Assembly (NCBI RefSeq): GCF_019393635.1
Contig: NC_057862.1
Span: forward strand, 679,132,814-679,196,813
Length of the DNA: 64,000 nt
From: Dromiciops gliroides
Taxonomy: Eukaryota; Chordata; Mammalia; Microbiotheria; Microbiotheriidae
Direction of reading: 5' to 3'
Shown here one piece after another: positions 1-12,057 of the stretch; within the stretch, counting starts at the first letter, position 1; the number at the start of each line of letters is the position of its first letter. Both the position numbers and the translations under genes were made by a program. The notes beneath the pieces were generated by a model that saw nothing but the letters and a program-made list of their open reading frames with translations, was not told the origin of the DNA and made no database searches.

Positions 1-371
1 GTGAAGAGGAAAACCAGTGTAAAGAAAGCCAAGTAAAGTCATCCTAAATATGCTTAAGGATAAAAATGGAAGGGAGACAACAGATAGACAATAGATGGAA
101 AAGATCTTCAAAGATGTTTGTTACTGTAATCACTGCCAGGGACCATGGGGGCATGGTACTTGGATTCTGACATCCAGCTCCTGAACTTGCTTATGGTAAA
201 AATGGCAATTAAAAACAAAGATGGGCTTTGTAACTGGAATAAGCCAAGTGTATACCAAGGAAAGCTGTGCTGAAGGCATATAATTGGGAGGGCATCGAAG
301 GATAACATCTCAAGAGAGGCAGATTTAGGTGTAGAATGTTTTTCTTTGTAATGATTAGCGCTATCTAAAGG

Positions 372-526
372 TGCTATTTTTTTTTTTTTTAGTGAGGCAA
401 TTGGGGTTAAGTGACTTGCCCAGGGTCACACAGCTAGTAAGTGTTAAGTGTCTGAGGCCGGATTTGAACTCAGGTCCTCCTGACTCCAGGGCCGGTGCTC
501 TATCCACTGCGCCACCTAGCTGTCCC
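372..526 (-). mobile_element. Young tRNA-type SINE (WSINE1-like)
   Basis: About 150 bp. On its own strand it reads GGGACAGCTAGGTGGCGCAG, a tRNA-like head, a CORE-like body (GCTGTGTGACCCTGGGCAAG), tail CCCCAATTGCCTCAC and poly(A). Target repeat TAAAGGTGCTATT at 366-378 and 527-539. The family name is from memory. The copies below share this structure; only their own details are given. Confidence 0.9.
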
Positions 527-540
527 TAAAGGTGCTATTA

Positions 541-1554
541 ATAACCGAGTTCTCTCACACCGTAGAGGTTTTCAAGCAGAAAATTCTGTTATAGACAGGG
601 TGGTTGTTGTCATACAGGTTGGCCCAGATGCCCCCTGAGGTATCTTTGAATCTAGAGATTGTATAATTCTCTGATGCTCACTTTGTTTACCTTTGTAGAA
701 AAACACTTTGACAAGGTGCAAGGGATAGCCTTTTTAGGGTTAAACAAACACAGCTGACAGCTGTCCTTCAGAGGTGTGCACAACCCCTAATCTCTGTCGC
801 TTCTCCAAGACACAATTTTGAGTTCCGTGATTTTATAACCCCTTCTGACCCACAAAACTTCCAACTTAGCTGCCTCGTTCACCTGTTCTCTTTGCCAGAC
901 TTAGCTCCAAACTCCTTCTGACCTTTTCGAGAGAGCAACACCACTCTCAGAAGAGCAACGTTTACTTCCTTCCATTGAGATGAAAGAGATTGTATCCCAA
1001 CTTCTCAAAAAAGGACTTTGAAAAAGATGAAACTCATTTGACTGTATGGATTGTTTTAGAAACCAGCTTTATTTCCCTCATTATCACCTCATTTGTGACC
1101 CTGGGGCTTCTGTAGTCAAAGGAGGTGTCTGTGAATGAGAAAGAAATATTAGACCTTTCCCTTGTTGACAGACTGTGGGCTGGGACTTCTAGAAGAACTT
1201 TTTTGTACAATAAAATGTCTTGGAGGAGTTTTAGATAAAGCTACCTGGATAATAGATTCGGGCCTTGGAAAGGTGAGTGTTCACTCTGCTTCTGAGTGAA
1301 CAGTATTTGGGAGAAATAACTATACACCGTTAAGTCTAGAGTATTAAAAATGAAATTGGGGGCTAAGAAGGGGAGATGAGCTATTTGGACAGAAGTTGTC
1401 CTAGGAATTACTTAGACTGAGAAACAGGAGCCTCCAGTTAGTTGCCTTCACATCAATAGGTTTTCAGAGAACAGAGTCACAGACTTTGGAATTGAAAACA
1501 CCTGTCATTTTGTAGATGAAGAAAACTAATGAGCAGCTTCTATATATGCAGTGT
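541..1554. other. Unannotated stretch, probably intron of the ALMS-motif gene
   Basis: No repeat or exon recognised. A Grb/ALMS-type charged exon was looked for on the + strand and not seen. Confidence 0.5.
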
Positions 1555-1980
1555 CATTAAAAACATTTTTAGTATTTTATTTTTCCCCAGTTACATGTAA
1601 AAACAAATGTACAACATTCATTTTTAAAACTTTTGAGTTCCAAATTTTCTCCCTTCCTCTCTCCTCCTCCCCCATTGAGAAGGCAAACGATTTTTTATAG
1701 CTTATACATGTGTGGTCATGCAAAACAATTCCATATTAGTTATGTTATAAAAGAAAACATGGACAATAAAACCTCAAGAAAAATAAAGTTAAAAAAACGC
1801 ACTTCAATCTGTATTCAGACACCATCAGTTCTTTTTGTGGGGATGGACAGCATTTCTCATCATCCGTCCTTCAGAGTTCTCTTGGGTCATTGTATTCCCT
1901 AGAATAGCTAAGTCATTCACAGCTGATCAACTCCCAGTATTGCTGTACTTTGTACACAGTACATTTTGTAGTATCTTTTT
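1555..1980 (-). mobile_element. L1 3' end
   Basis: Reversed L1 3' UTR: tattttatttttccccagtt, gagttccaaattttctccct, tatacatgtgtggtcatgca and ctcatcatccgtccttcaga. Truncated before ORF2. SINEs follow at 2061 and 2276. Confidence 0.8.
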
Positions 1981-2060
1981 TTTAAAAATCATTTGTTCCT
2001 TAATTTCATGACAGTACTAAATTACTTATATATACTCATTTATTTATTTATTTGTTTGTG

Positions 2061-2213
2061 GTTTTTTTTTTTTTTTTAGTGAGGCAATTGGGGTTAAGTG
2101 ACTTGCCCAGGGTCACACAGCTAGTAAGTGTCAAGTGTCTAAGGTCGGATTCGAACTCAGGTACTCCTGACTCCAGGGCTGGTGCTCTATCCACTGCGCC
2201 ACCTAGCTGCCCC
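2061..2213 (-). mobile_element. Young SINE
   Basis: CCCCAATTGCCTCAC tail, GAGTCAGG head type. Inserted in a (TTTA)n tract, so its target repeat (TATTTATTTATTT) is ambiguous. Confidence 0.88.
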
Positions 2214-2282
2214 TATTTATTTATTTATTTGTTTGTTTATTCATTCATTCATTTATTTACTTACTTATCTATTTATTTATTT
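2214..2282. repeat. (TTTA)n/(TTCA)n simple repeat
   Basis: About 65 bp of TTTA units with GTTT and TTCA variants between two SINEs. Confidence 0.85.
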
Positions 2283-2421
2283 TTTGCGGGGCGTTGGGGG
2301 TTAAAGTGACTTGCCCAGGGTCACACAGCTAGTAAGTGTCAAGTGTCTGAGGCCAGATTTGAAGTCAGGTACTCCTGAATCCAGGGCCGGTGCTCTATCC
2401 ACTGCACCACCTAGCTGTCCC
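2276..2421 (-). mobile_element. Young SINE
   Basis: CCCCCAAC-type tail. The phrase TTGTAGTATCTTTTT (about 1968) recurs as TTGCAGTATCTTTTT right after it, so 1981-2421 may have entered as one compound insertion. Confidence 0.85.
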
Positions 2422-2989
2422 TTGCAGTATCTTTTTAAATCCAAGAATAGGAGGTTCCTAATTGGTCCACAGTGACCAGGATGGAGAAGTAATTAGCTAA
2501 GTATCCATTATCAATCACACGACTGAAAAGCTGTTGTCTGTTTCTTTGAGTTGCTTCTGTCACCAGGCCTGGAGAAAACTCGTGATGGCTTGAAAATGGT
2601 GGTCCTCCTTTTGGACTCATGCTTCCTTATTTGTAGTAAAAAGCCGCATTGAAGTGTCATAGAAGAGCCTGGGCCCGCAGACCCCCACTAAGCCACACAG
2701 ATTGGAATAACATTGCTTTAAAATAACCTTTTGTGGCAAGCTTTCGTGCCCCACTGGGCTCTCTTCTGTTCTCACCACTTACATCTTAGGTAGTAATTCC
2801 TGTGGCTTCTGGAGATGGGGGCGGGGGCGTTAACCTACGAACAATGGAATAAAGGCACTTGACATGGGATCTCACAAGAATTGACATTTTGTCCCTTCCT
2901 TATTCATACCCTTTGGATTCTCATAGTTAGCTTCTGTAAAATCCAAGCAGGCCTCATTTAGCTGAGCCCCACATGTCACTGAGAATTTC

Positions 2990-3125
2990 TATAGTTTCAT
3001 TAACACTAATATTCCGTCTTTTGAGGATGTTGTGGGCACAGGTAACCTGCCCAGAGTCACACAGCCAGTGGGTGTCAGAGGAGGGATTCAGTTCTCCCTG
3101 TCTCTAAGGCTGGCCCTCTCTACTC
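2990..3125 (-). mobile_element. MIR/THER1-like SINE
   Basis: Core phrase ctgcccagagtcacacagcc in reverse orientation, strongly diverged. Confidence 0.6.
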
Positions 3126-3355
3126 TATAGAGTGGCAGACATTTATTCCAGTATCGCTTATTCAACTAAAAATACCACTTTGGAGGCAAAGATCTGCGTC
3201 AGCCACCTTGGTCTGTCTCCTGCTGATGGGGGTGATGGTCTGAGGAAACCAGAGAGGGCTCGAATGCAGCAGACTTTGGGTGAGTGGCTGGTGCTGCGGT
3301 CCTCAATAATAAGGATCATATAGTTAACTGGGTTGCCTCTTTACCCGTTTTCAAG

Positions 3356-3455
3356 GATCTATGAGCAGCTTCCTGAAGTGAGGAAGAGACGGGAAGAAGA
3401 GCAGAGAAAGTCAACTTATACTACATACCGGTATAAGGCCCAGCTCTACAAAATG
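3356..3455 (+). CDS. ALMS1: Penultimate coding exon of an ALMS-motif protein (probably ALMS1)
   Basis: The exon starts after a pyrimidine-rich acceptor (ctctttacccgttttcaag) and ends at a clean donor (ATG|GTGAGT). It is 100 bp: one carried base plus 33 codons. The peptide begins IYEQLPEVRKRREEEQRK and ends YKAQLYKM, a highly charged helical segment as expected near the C-terminus of the ALMS-motif family (ALMS1, CEP295, C10orf90). ALMS1 is a centrosome and basal-body protein, mutated in Alstrom syndrome. The phase-0 donor joins in frame to the exon at 5409. I favour ALMS1 over its paralogues because a langerin/CLEC4F-like lectin lies nearby and both loci are on human 2p13. Family assignment is from memory of the motif. 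Earlier exons were not found in 1-3355. Confidence 0.65.
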
Positions 3456-5408
3456 GTGAGTCCATCAGGCAAGGCTGGCATGGGATGCCGACCCCCTTTG
3501 TCACCTCAACCAGACCAAGCTGACTTGTCCGAATCAGGGCTTCAAAGTCCCAAGTGTCCCCAAAAAGGACTGAGAAGGGAGCGACTACAAGTGGGGAAGC
3601 GTGTGTGTGTTTGGGAAGGATTTGTGCCTTGGGCCCTTGCCAGGGTTTGAGAGGGGGGGCCTTGGTGCACAGGAGCCAGGCCTCACATAGCCAACTTGCT
3701 TTTAACAGCAAGACCTTTTCCTAGACAGCACCTTTGACCTCATGGTCTGTGGAACTTAGCACCTTAATGTGGAACGTTGAATGACGTGGCTCTCTGGGAA
3801 TTTCCGAATCTGCCTGTGTGCTTCCCTGCATTGCCAGCTTTTAATATCAAACCCTCTAGTAGAATATGGAAGATGTTTGGCTTTATGCGTTGTAGGGAGC
3901 ATCTTTATAGAGGTCAGTCTCTCAGCGATTCCCCAAGCGCCTCCTGGACCATTGGGCCCTATGGTCACGACAAAAGAAGTGCTTTCCTCCTGAGGGGCTC
4001 CTATAAAAGCCTGGATCGATTACATAGATAGTAGGTACCTACACCAAGAATTGGGTGGTCTCTGTTAGAACAGGAAAGGATCTTAGAGGTCACTGAGCCC
4101 ATCTGCCTCTTTTGCCAAGGAGGACACCAAGGTGCTGAGGGGAGATGTCAGCTACGTAGGGTCAGGTAGGCAGTCAAGCAAAGCTTGGATTCGTCTTTGG
4201 ACTCGGAGGCTTTCTCCATGACTCCGGCCAGCTCTGTTCAGAGGAAGGGGAGTCAGGCAGACCGTGTGCCTGGTACAGCACCCAGCCCGGTGAGACAGGG
4301 GCTCCTGGGCTTCAAAGGGAGATCAAAGGAGGAGGCACGGGCGTGTTTGTAAGGGGAGCAGCCAGTCATCTGAGAGAGAGTGGGGGTGATGGCAGGGGCC
4401 ATCTGGAAGGGCTGGCATGGCATGGGATCCCTCAGGCAGGGAGAGGGTTTTGCCTTGGCACGGGGCAGGGCCACCTCTTTGTGTGAGTGAGCTCTCAGAA
4501 AATGGCCTCAGCCTTTTTTAGTGAAAGGTGAGGATGAGAGAGGGGAAGGAGGGGGAGCCAAGGAAGGTTGGAGGAGGGATGAGAGAGTTTGCAGAAGCGG
4601 CCGTGGAGCGCGGCCGTGGAGCATGGGGGAGATGGTCTGTTAGGGAGCTGTCTGAGGATTGTCGTGCTCCAGTGAGTGCCTCACTGAGACCCTGTCCTGT
4701 GATTCTTTCCAGCCTTGATTAGCAGCAGCTGCTGGGGGTCATCAGAGGCCGAGGCTTGGCAGGGATAAGGGAGTGAGGGATTCAGTAAGGGGTGGGATAG
4801 GCTAGGGGGCTGGTTGAGGGGATGAGGGGGGGTTGGGGAGTGTAGCCCGGGCAGAGATGAGGGCCTGGGAGAGCAGTGAGGAGCGCTTGGGGAAGAAGAT
4901 GAGAGGGGACACGACTAGAGATAAAGGGGTTTGGGGGTTCATGAGCAGGGAAGCGAGACAGATGTGGGACTAGCAAGTTGAAGGGGGTGGCCGTTGTGGG
5001 GGCTGGTGCAGAGCATGGGATGTGAGTAAGTGAAGAATTGGCGGGTTCGATGTTTGAATGTCAGTTTGTATGTGAAGGCACCGTTAGGGACAAGGGAAAG
5101 GCTGGCAGGCCCTGAGCTCATGGAGGGAGTCAGTAGAGCACAGCCACCAGGATCTCTCTTGGCTGGTGAATCCGGACACATCCACACTGAGGGGCCTTTC
5201 CTTTGGACTGTCACGGGCTTTCTGTGATTGGGGTGATGGATCTAGCGTTTATCGAGTGACAGCAGGATTTCTGGAGCTGAAGTTGGGGAACTGGAAGTGG
5301 GAGGGGGCGATGCCAGTCTCTGCAGTGGTGTGTCTGGGGCGGGGCCAACCACCCTGGAACAAGGAGAGGCGCCGTTAACCATGATTCTTGTTTCTTTTCT
5401 TTCCACAG
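3456..5408 (+). other. Last intron of the ALMS-motif gene
   Basis: GC- and G-rich around 4240-5000. A weak MIR-type phrase lies near 4075-4200. No other element recognised. Confidence 0.6.
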
Positions 5409-5453
5409 AAAATCACCAACCGTGTCTTGGGGAGAAAAGTCCCCTGGGATTGA
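5409..5453 (+). CDS. ALMS1: Terminal coding exon of the ALMS-motif protein, with stop
   Basis: A strong acceptor (ttgtttcttttctttccacag) precedes 14 codons and a TGA. The peptide is KITNRVLGRKVPWD and continues in frame from the exon ending at 3455. The basic end with NRVLGRKVPW completes the predicted ALMS-type C-terminus. The 3' UTR begins at 5454. The intron between the two exons is 1,953 bp. Splice signals and frame agreement are read directly; the gene name is inferred. Confidence 0.65.
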   Translation, partial: KITNRVLGRKVPWD

Positions 5454-5576
5454 CAAGCAAGAGACTCTTTGAATTCTTATGTTTTATGTTGTTGTTTTTA
5501 AATTCCAGACTTGTGCGTGGGTATAATGTGTGATGTGAATATGTAATAGTTTAATATATGTTTTTGTGTGTATTTA

Positions 5577-5582
5577 AATAAA
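5577..5582 (+). terminator. Proximal poly(A) signal AATAAA
   Basis: Canonical hexamer 124 bp after the stop codon, followed within 15-25 bp by a short GT-containing stretch (ttacttgatgtgcagc), consistent with cleavage near 5600. Confidence 0.55.
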
Positions 5583-5767
5583 AGTTACTTGATGTGCAGC
5601 TTAAAAAGAATGATTTTATAAGGGTTTGGGGGAGTCACTGATGCAGGTGGACATGACTTTCTTTTTGGGGACCTTCTTCCCACCTGACTGTTCTGGAACA
5701 GTGGCTTTATCTTTCAATTCCTTCCAGAAGCAGGGCTTTTTTTGTATGTGGTTTTGTACATTTAGAA

Positions 5768-5773
5768 AATAAA
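5768..5773 (+). terminator. Distal poly(A) signal AATAAA
   Basis: Second canonical hexamer, followed by T-rich sequence (gtcttttgac, then gattctttctttcc) that could act as the downstream element. It may be an alternative 3' end of the same transcript. Confidence 0.45.
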
Positions 5774-5790
5774 AGTCTTTTGACTTAGAG

Positions 5791-6859
5791 CAAAGCAAGC
5801 GGCTGTGATTCTTTCTTTCCCAGGTGGGAACATGCAGTGGGCTCAGTGGGCCCTTGCCAAGGTGTGTCCAGGAGCCGAGGCTGGCGCTGAAGGCTGGGGA
5901 GCTCTGGAGGTTTGTGACAGGGAATATTTAAGATGATGTTTTACCATCTGAGGAGGTTGTGTCGACAGAGGGAGTATTCAACAGAACCCCCCAAGTCTGG
6001 CTCATGTGTCCAGCAAGAGCCTTCTGGTTGGGGAGGAAGGCTGATGGAAGCCCCGGGCAGAACTCGGCAGAGGCAGCAGGGCTGCAAGGAATCTGGACAG
6101 GGAGGATTGTGGGCATCGCCTGCTATGGGGTGAGCAGGGCCCAGCTGCGGAGGGAAGGCTGGGGATGAGCCATCGGCAGAGGCCCAACAGCAGGACCAGA
6201 GCCTGAAGGGGAATCTGCAGGGTGGGCCCACAGACTCATGTCCCCGTCCCAAGCCTGCTGCCCCCCCCCCATGTCACCTCCCTCAGGGCAGAGACTTGTC
6301 TGTTCTTTGTCTCCTGTTCCCGTCACCCAGCTCCGTGCCTGGCATGTGCTCCTTCAGTTGACTTTAAAAGTAAAGCCCCAAGCCACTGAAATAGGGCCTT
6401 GTCATCCTCAAGTGCAGTGTCCCTGCCGTGGACTGACTGTAACATGTGGTGTGAGAAGCACTTGGGTGTAATAGATGCCACCCTGAACACTGGCAGCAAG
6501 AGCTGGCGCTGGCTCTGGTTCTAGACGTTGGCCTGTGATCTGGGAAACTCCCGGGCCCTCTTGGAGTCGTTTGCTCATCTGTAACACGGGCATCGTGATA
6601 GCATTGGCATCGGGGTACTTTACTGGCAGCTCATTTGGCTCTCACAGCTCCCCGGGAGGTGGGTGTCATTATTCTCCTCAGCTTCTCTCCAGACTCTGCC
6701 CCTCCTCTCCCCGCCAACCTCTGCCCTGGGCTGTCATCCACACCCCTTCCCCTGCTAGATATTTATGGGCCTTGAGGGTTCATTTGTATCTTCCAATCTT
6801 AGTAGTGCTTGGCATGTAGTAAGTGCTGACCTCACTTCCTCAGCTACACATCGATGATC
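5791..6859. other. Intergenic, nothing firm
   Basis: G/C-rich. L2-like 3' phrase near 6285-6350 (cagggcagagacttgtctgt). Open frames look like chance frames. Confidence 0.5.
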
Positions 6860-7104
6860 TTGTTCAGTCTTCAGTGGTGTCCAACTCCTCATGGGCCCAT
6901 TTGGCGTTCTCTTGGAAGAGATACCGGAAGGGTTGGCCATTTCCTTCTCCAGCTCATCTGACAGGTGAGGAAACTGAGGCAAACAGGGTGAAGTGACTTG
7001 CCCTGGATCACACAACTAGTAAGTGTCAGAAGTTAGACTTGAATTTGAATCTTCCTCACTCCAGGCCCGGTGCTCTATCAGTGCCCTGCACCAGCTCGCT
7101 GCCC
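6860..7104 (-). mobile_element. MAR1-like SINE
   Basis: Longer SINE related to the young one but with an extra 3' half, read on its own strand as CTGGAGAAGGAAATGGCCAA ... TGTTGTTCAG-type end. A (CTAT)n-rich stretch follows. Confidence 0.8.
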
Positions 7105-7879
7105 ATATCTGTGTTCTATCAGTCTGTCTATCATCTATCACCTATTATTCATATAGCTGTTATCTGTCATCTGTTAGCTCTCACCTCTGTATACATATGA
7201 TCTATTTATGACATCTAATTTTCTCTCTCCTGTAAGCTTTAACTTGGGAATTCGGCTGGACTCTGGCTGTTTCAGGAAGCGTGCACACCCTGAGCACATA
7301 TTCCCTCCCTGATGGTTCTGTGAAGGAGCCCGGGAGGGCAGAGTGGGCTCTGTGGGAGGCCAAGGGAAAGAGGCCATGACCTCCACTCGAATTCGGGCAC
7401 TTGTCCTTACTCGATGACCCTGGGCAAGTCCCTTTGCTCAGGTTCTCCACCTGTCCAAGGTCCCTTCTGGCTCCACCTTCTGTTGGAGACACCTGGCTTT
7501 GCTGAGAAGTGGGGGCGGGGGAAGGGAGGTCTCCGAGGTGAAGCAAGAGAAGCCCACACCTTCGGTGAGTTAACCAGCCAGAAAGGGAACATGACCTGAT
7601 TTGGCCACCAGGTGGTGCTACGCTCAAGCCCCTGGCCAAAGGGTTTCATGTGGTGGGGTTTCCGTGCACAGGGGTTGGTTTTGAGGGAGGCACTTTTAAA
7701 GGCCATTCTCCCTACTACCCCAGGGCAGCAGGACTCAGGACATCGCTGGCCCTGATCAATCAATCAGTATTTTAGGAAGATGGACTATTACTCTGAAACA
7801 TTAAATTTATGGACATCTTGACTCAGCGCCCCCACATCCCCCTCTGAAAAATCTGCTGCTCTTAGCCTACTGTCTTCCA

Positions 7880-7923
7880 TTAATAATAATAATGATGATA
7901 ATAATAATCATAATCATAATAAT
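7880..7923. repeat. (AAT)n simple repeat
   Basis: AAT units with interspersed GAT and CAT variants. Confidence 0.85.
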
Positions 7924-8150
7924 AGCACACATATAGGACCTACTATGTGCCAGGCACTGCTAAATGCCTCACAAATATTATCCCACTGGATTTTCACAAC
8001 CCTGGGAGATAGATGCGCAGCGAAGGGGGGAGTAACATTTTACAGTCCAGGGAATGGAGACAAACTGATTTGAAGTGACTTGCCCAAGACCACACAGCTA
8101 GTAAGTGTCTGGAGCCATTTTGGAATCCATTTTCCTGACCCCAGCCTGAC
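7905..8150 (-). mobile_element. MIR/THER1-like SINE
   Basis: tatgtgccaggcactgctaa ... acttgcccaagaccacacag; preceded by an (AAT)n tract at 7880-7923. Confidence 0.75.
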
Positions 8151-9483
8151 GCTTTGTGCGAGGGGGTGAGAATATCATGGAATACTTACTATCTGTGAGA
8201 ATAAGACTGGTGGATGGCACTAATTAGTTCATTTTATTTCACCTGAGTTGGAAGGCTGTACCCATGTACGGTGGTGCAAAGGAAGGAGTGAATCAATAGG
8301 AAAGGAGTGAGCCCAAAGAGAGGTTGGAGCCTAGGGCCTAGGGGCCTTTGGGGGCAGGTCTGAAGAGCCCTGTCCAAGCTGGGCAGGTAGGAGGGTTCTC
8401 GATGGGAGCAGGGATCAGCTTGGCCAGAACAGACAGACACCCACCTCACTTTTCAGGCACCCTAATCTTCAGGAGCAGAACGAGCCCGACACATCCTGAG
8501 GGATCCCAGCTGGAAAGAGAGATGCGCCAGGCCCTTGGGCTTCCTGAAGCAACGGCCAGATAATGCTCTCCGCTTCCTCCCTGCCCTGAAATTAGGCTTC
8601 CTCTTCCTTTGAGAAAAGAAAAGCAACCCAGAGGGGAGAGTCTTCCAGGGACAACTGTGGTCCTTTCAAGCCAGGCCCCAGCCTCCCATCGGGCCGAGCT
8701 CCCGTCTTCCCCGTCTCCTTGGTGGCATTCTTATTTTATGTGTCTATTTTTGTTACTCTGTTTTTGACAAACATCATCCGTTATGAGCATTTCCATATAG
8801 ACTGAAGAGCAGGGGGCTGGACATAAACCATAAATCTCTATCACATACAGCCTGTGTTTTAAAAAAAGCATCATAAATTCAGCATATTTGTTCCCAAAGC
8901 TGCCTGCCTTGTCTGTCTGCCTCCCGAGCCTCCTCCTATTCTCTTCCTATTCTATTCTTCTAAAAATGCGCTAGAGACTTTACTTTGTGGGGCATTCTTC
9001 TCACTGATCCCCTCTACCTCTGCAACGTCCCCCTCTAAAAACCCAAACACAAAACCCCTCTATGGTTCACAACCAAAGATATTTAAGCAAAACAAATCCA
9101 CACACCAGACAGACTGGAAAGTGTCTCTGCTTGATACTATCTCCAAAGGGGCAGAGATACCCGAGAACCTCAACCTACGAGGCTCCATCCCGGCGATCAA
9201 ACCTTGTCCCCAGTTCCCATCCGGCTTCGTCTTTCTGGCTACTTGTCATTCGGGCATCCCAGGCCACTTTATTCCCCTCGTCCCTAGACACATCTGTTCC
9301 CTTCTGTTTATCTTGGGAATATTTACTCCAGCCCCTTCTTAGTGGTCCTTTATGCCTGGGTCACCATCCTCTCCTCCTCTCTCCCTTGCTCCCACTTGAA
9401 GGCTGCCAAGCTCTCTGTGCCAATGGCCCCTCCACCTCCTTCATGAAGCCTTCCTGGGTTGGTCAGTGTGTGTTTGTGTGTGT

Positions 9484-9640
9484 GTATTTTCCCCAGTTAC
9501 ATGTTAATTACAACTTTAAACATTTGTTCTTTTTTAAGTTTTGAGTTCCAAATTCTATCCCTCCCTTCTTTAACCCCTCCCTGAGACTGTAAGCAATCAG
9601 ATATAGATTATACATGTTAAAAAAAAAATCTTTGTAGTGA
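9484..9640 (-). mobile_element. Short L1 3' end
   Basis: Reversed L1 3' end (tattttccccagttacatgt, gagttccaaattctatccct, cagatatagattatacatgt), heavily truncated. Confidence 0.65.
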
Positions 9641-9809
9641 GTTAAGGGCATTCACTTCACTAAATTGTACCTTTCATGCATATTTCATACAATATTATAG
9701 ACTGTATTAAATTCTTTTTGTGTCAGCCCCCTATAAGGCTGCTCACTTCATGACACCAGGCACTGTTCCTTATTTATTACTTTTTTTAAAATTAAAAATA
9801 TGTTTTGAG

Positions 9810-9992
9810 AGGCAGCTATGTGGCACTGTGGGTAAAGCACCGGCCCTGGATTCAGGGGTACCTGAGTTCAAATCTGGCCTCAGACACTTGACACTTACTA
9901 GCTGTGTGACCCTGGGCAAGTCACTTAACCCCCATTGCCCCACAAAAAAAAAAAAAGGCAAAAAAACCAAACAACAAACAAAAAACAAAAAA
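9810..9992 (+). mobile_element. Young SINE
   Basis: CCCCCATTGCCCCAC tail, long A/C-rich end. Target repeat AAATATGTTTTGAG on both sides. Confidence 0.9.
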
Positions 9993-10514
9993 AAATATGT
10001 TTTGAGTCCGGTTCTTTCTGTGTAGCTCAGGATGGAAGTGTAGCCATCACTCAGGGTCGGCTCTCACTGCTCACTGGCACAGAAGTGATGACCTCTGTTT
10101 CCAACCTGGACTAGGTCATAAGCTCCCCAAGCCGGAGGCTCCATGCCCAAACTGGCAGCTTTCAGCTTGCCTTGCTCCTTCGCTTAGGCAGTGCTTTTTG
10201 TCCTCACTTACCCTCCCCATCCACAGGCCTTCACCTGCCGGTCTCCAGTTCAGGCAATAGACTTAAAAATTCTTCCATGATGAAGAAGAACAGGGCCACT
10301 ATCAACCTGGCGATGACCCACTGGAACTTCATGGCTTTGGGGTTCTCTGAGGCAGGAATGGCGAGGGATGGAGAGAAATGGAGAGGGATGGTTTATGACC
10401 TGACAGAGCAAAGGGGGCCAGGGAGCGGAACAGGGGGTGGCTGTTGGGTTTGAGCAGGGAAAGGTGGCAGTCCAGCTTTGGTCACATTCCACCTCTGAGC
10501 TCAGCCCTGTTAGT

Positions 10515-11090
10515 ATGTCAGCTCCTTATCTATTGCCATATGTGGTATATGAATGTAATGGAATACTATTGTGCTGTAAGAAATGATAAATAGGTAGATT
10601 TCAGAAAAATGTCTGGAAAGACTTAACATGAACTGATGCTGAGTGAAATGAGCAGAACCAGAACATTGTATACAGTATCAACAACATTGTGTGATGATCA
10701 TCTGTGATAGACGATTCTTCTCAGCAATACAATGATCCAGGATAACTCCAAAGTACTCATAATGGAAAATGCTCTACGCATCCAGAAAAAAGAACTTTGA
10801 AATCTGGATGCAGATTGAACCAGACTGTATCTACTTTTCTTGTTTTTTTTTTTTTTTTTGAGGTTTCCCCGTTTTGTTCTGGTTCTTCTTTCACAATATG
10901 AGTAGTGCAGAAATATGTGTAATGTGATGGTAAATCACAATCTATATCAGATTGCTTTCTGTCTTGGGGAGGGGAGAGGAAAGGGAGGAAGGGAGAAAAA
11001 AATTGGAACTAGAAATCTTACAAAAACAAATGTTGAAAACTATCTCTACATGTACCTAAAAAATAAGAAAATACATTTATGATAAAAAAA
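10515..11090 (+). mobile_element. L1 3' end
   Basis: ORF2 tail and 3' UTR in forward order: gtggtatatgaatgtaatgg, actgatgctgagtgaaatga, tctggatgcagattgaacca, aaaaattggaactagaaatc, with an A-rich end near 11085. Confidence 0.8.
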
Positions 11091-11139
11091 TGTAAGCTCC
11101 TTGGGTCAGGGATGATTTCCTTTCTGCCTTTGTCTTCAA

Positions 11140-11330
11140 GCACCTAGTAATAATAGCTGCCGTTCACATTGTTTTCATGTGTGTCATCTCATCTGATCCT
11201 CAGAAGAAACTGAGGCTCAACAGAGGTTAGTTAAGCCACTTGCCTAGGGACTCTCTGCAAGTAGGAGTCTGAAACAGCATATGAACCTTCCTGTCTCCAA
11301 GTCAGTGTTCTATCCACTCCCCTCTGTAGC
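11140..11330 (-). mobile_element. MIR/THER1-like SINE
   Basis: gtgtgtcatctcatctgatc ... cacttgcctagggactctct; diverged. Confidence 0.6.
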
Positions 11331-11714
11331 TACTTGATTCATAGTAGGTGTTTCATGAATGCTTATTGGTTGAGTAGATTAGATGGTAAAGGCAGACTGT
11401 CTTCTTCATGTTTGTATGCTCTGGGACACAGTAGGCACTTAATCAATGTTTATCGATGGAGCAGGTGAAAACCTTGGAGGAGCTGCCTAGAGCAGATTTT
11501 TGAATTGGACAGTTCTTAGGTGTGTCCCTCTCTTTGCTCTTGGGGAAGAAAGGAGGAGGGAGAAAAGAGGAGACACAATTCAGTCTCTCCTCCCCCCCCC
11601 CCCCGGGCAACCACAGCTCCTCTTATATTCCTCAGAAGATGCTCAAACTCTGACTGGGGTGCTACCAGCAGTGATTTCTTGCACACTAGAGGTTCTCTGA
11701 GAACTTGGACCGTG

Positions 11715-11741
11715 TCTGTGTGTGTGTGTGTGTGTGTGTGA
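11715..11741. repeat. (TG)n tract
   Basis: About 13 TG units. Confidence 0.9.
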
Positions 11742-11859
11742 TGGTAGTGATATGTGTGGGAAAATGGGAGCTGCTTTTGACTTTGGAAAAGGGAATAGAG
11801 AGCTGCAGACAGATGTGGGTCTGGATTCTTTCCCATCACTAGTCTTTCTGTACCATGCA

Positions 11860-12057
11860 TCTTAAGTTCAAATCCAGCCTCAGACATTTACAAGCTGTGT
11901 GACCCTGGGCAAGCCACTTAACCTGGTTTGCCTCAGTTTTCTCATCTGTAAAATGAACTGGAGAAGGAAATGACAAACCACTCCAGTATCTCTGCCAAGA
12001 AAACCCCACTGGGGTCAGGGGAGAGTCAGACATGACTGAAATGGCTGAACAACAACA
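11860..12057 (+). mobile_element. MAR1-like SINE, 5' truncated
   Basis: Ends GACATGACTGAAATGGCTGA-ACAACAAC, the typical 3' end. The head is missing. Confidence 0.82.

Larger units (their letters stand above)
5454..5790 (+). other. 3' UTR of the ALMS-motif gene
   Basis: AT-rich, T/G-rich sequence follows the TGA. It holds two AATAAA hexamers about 190 bp apart, so a short (about 145 bp) and a longer (about 335 bp) 3' UTR are both possible. No interspersed repeat was recognised inside it. Confidence 0.5.
7211..9483. other. Intergenic, mostly unassigned
   Basis: Apart from the MIR-like copy (7905-8150), about 8730-8880 holds a repeat-like phrase (acaaacatcatccgttatga, then cataaaccataaatctctat) whose family I could not name, and 9340-9450 has an L2-like tone. 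Confidence 0.4.

Noticed and set aside
5928-6252. Overlapping open frames on both strands
   Set aside because: GC-rich chance frames without codon bias, domains or splice context.
9062-9544. Open frame of 160 codons on the + strand
   Set aside because: Low-complexity, Leu/Pro-rich, no domain. It runs into L1 3' UTR, so it is a chance frame.
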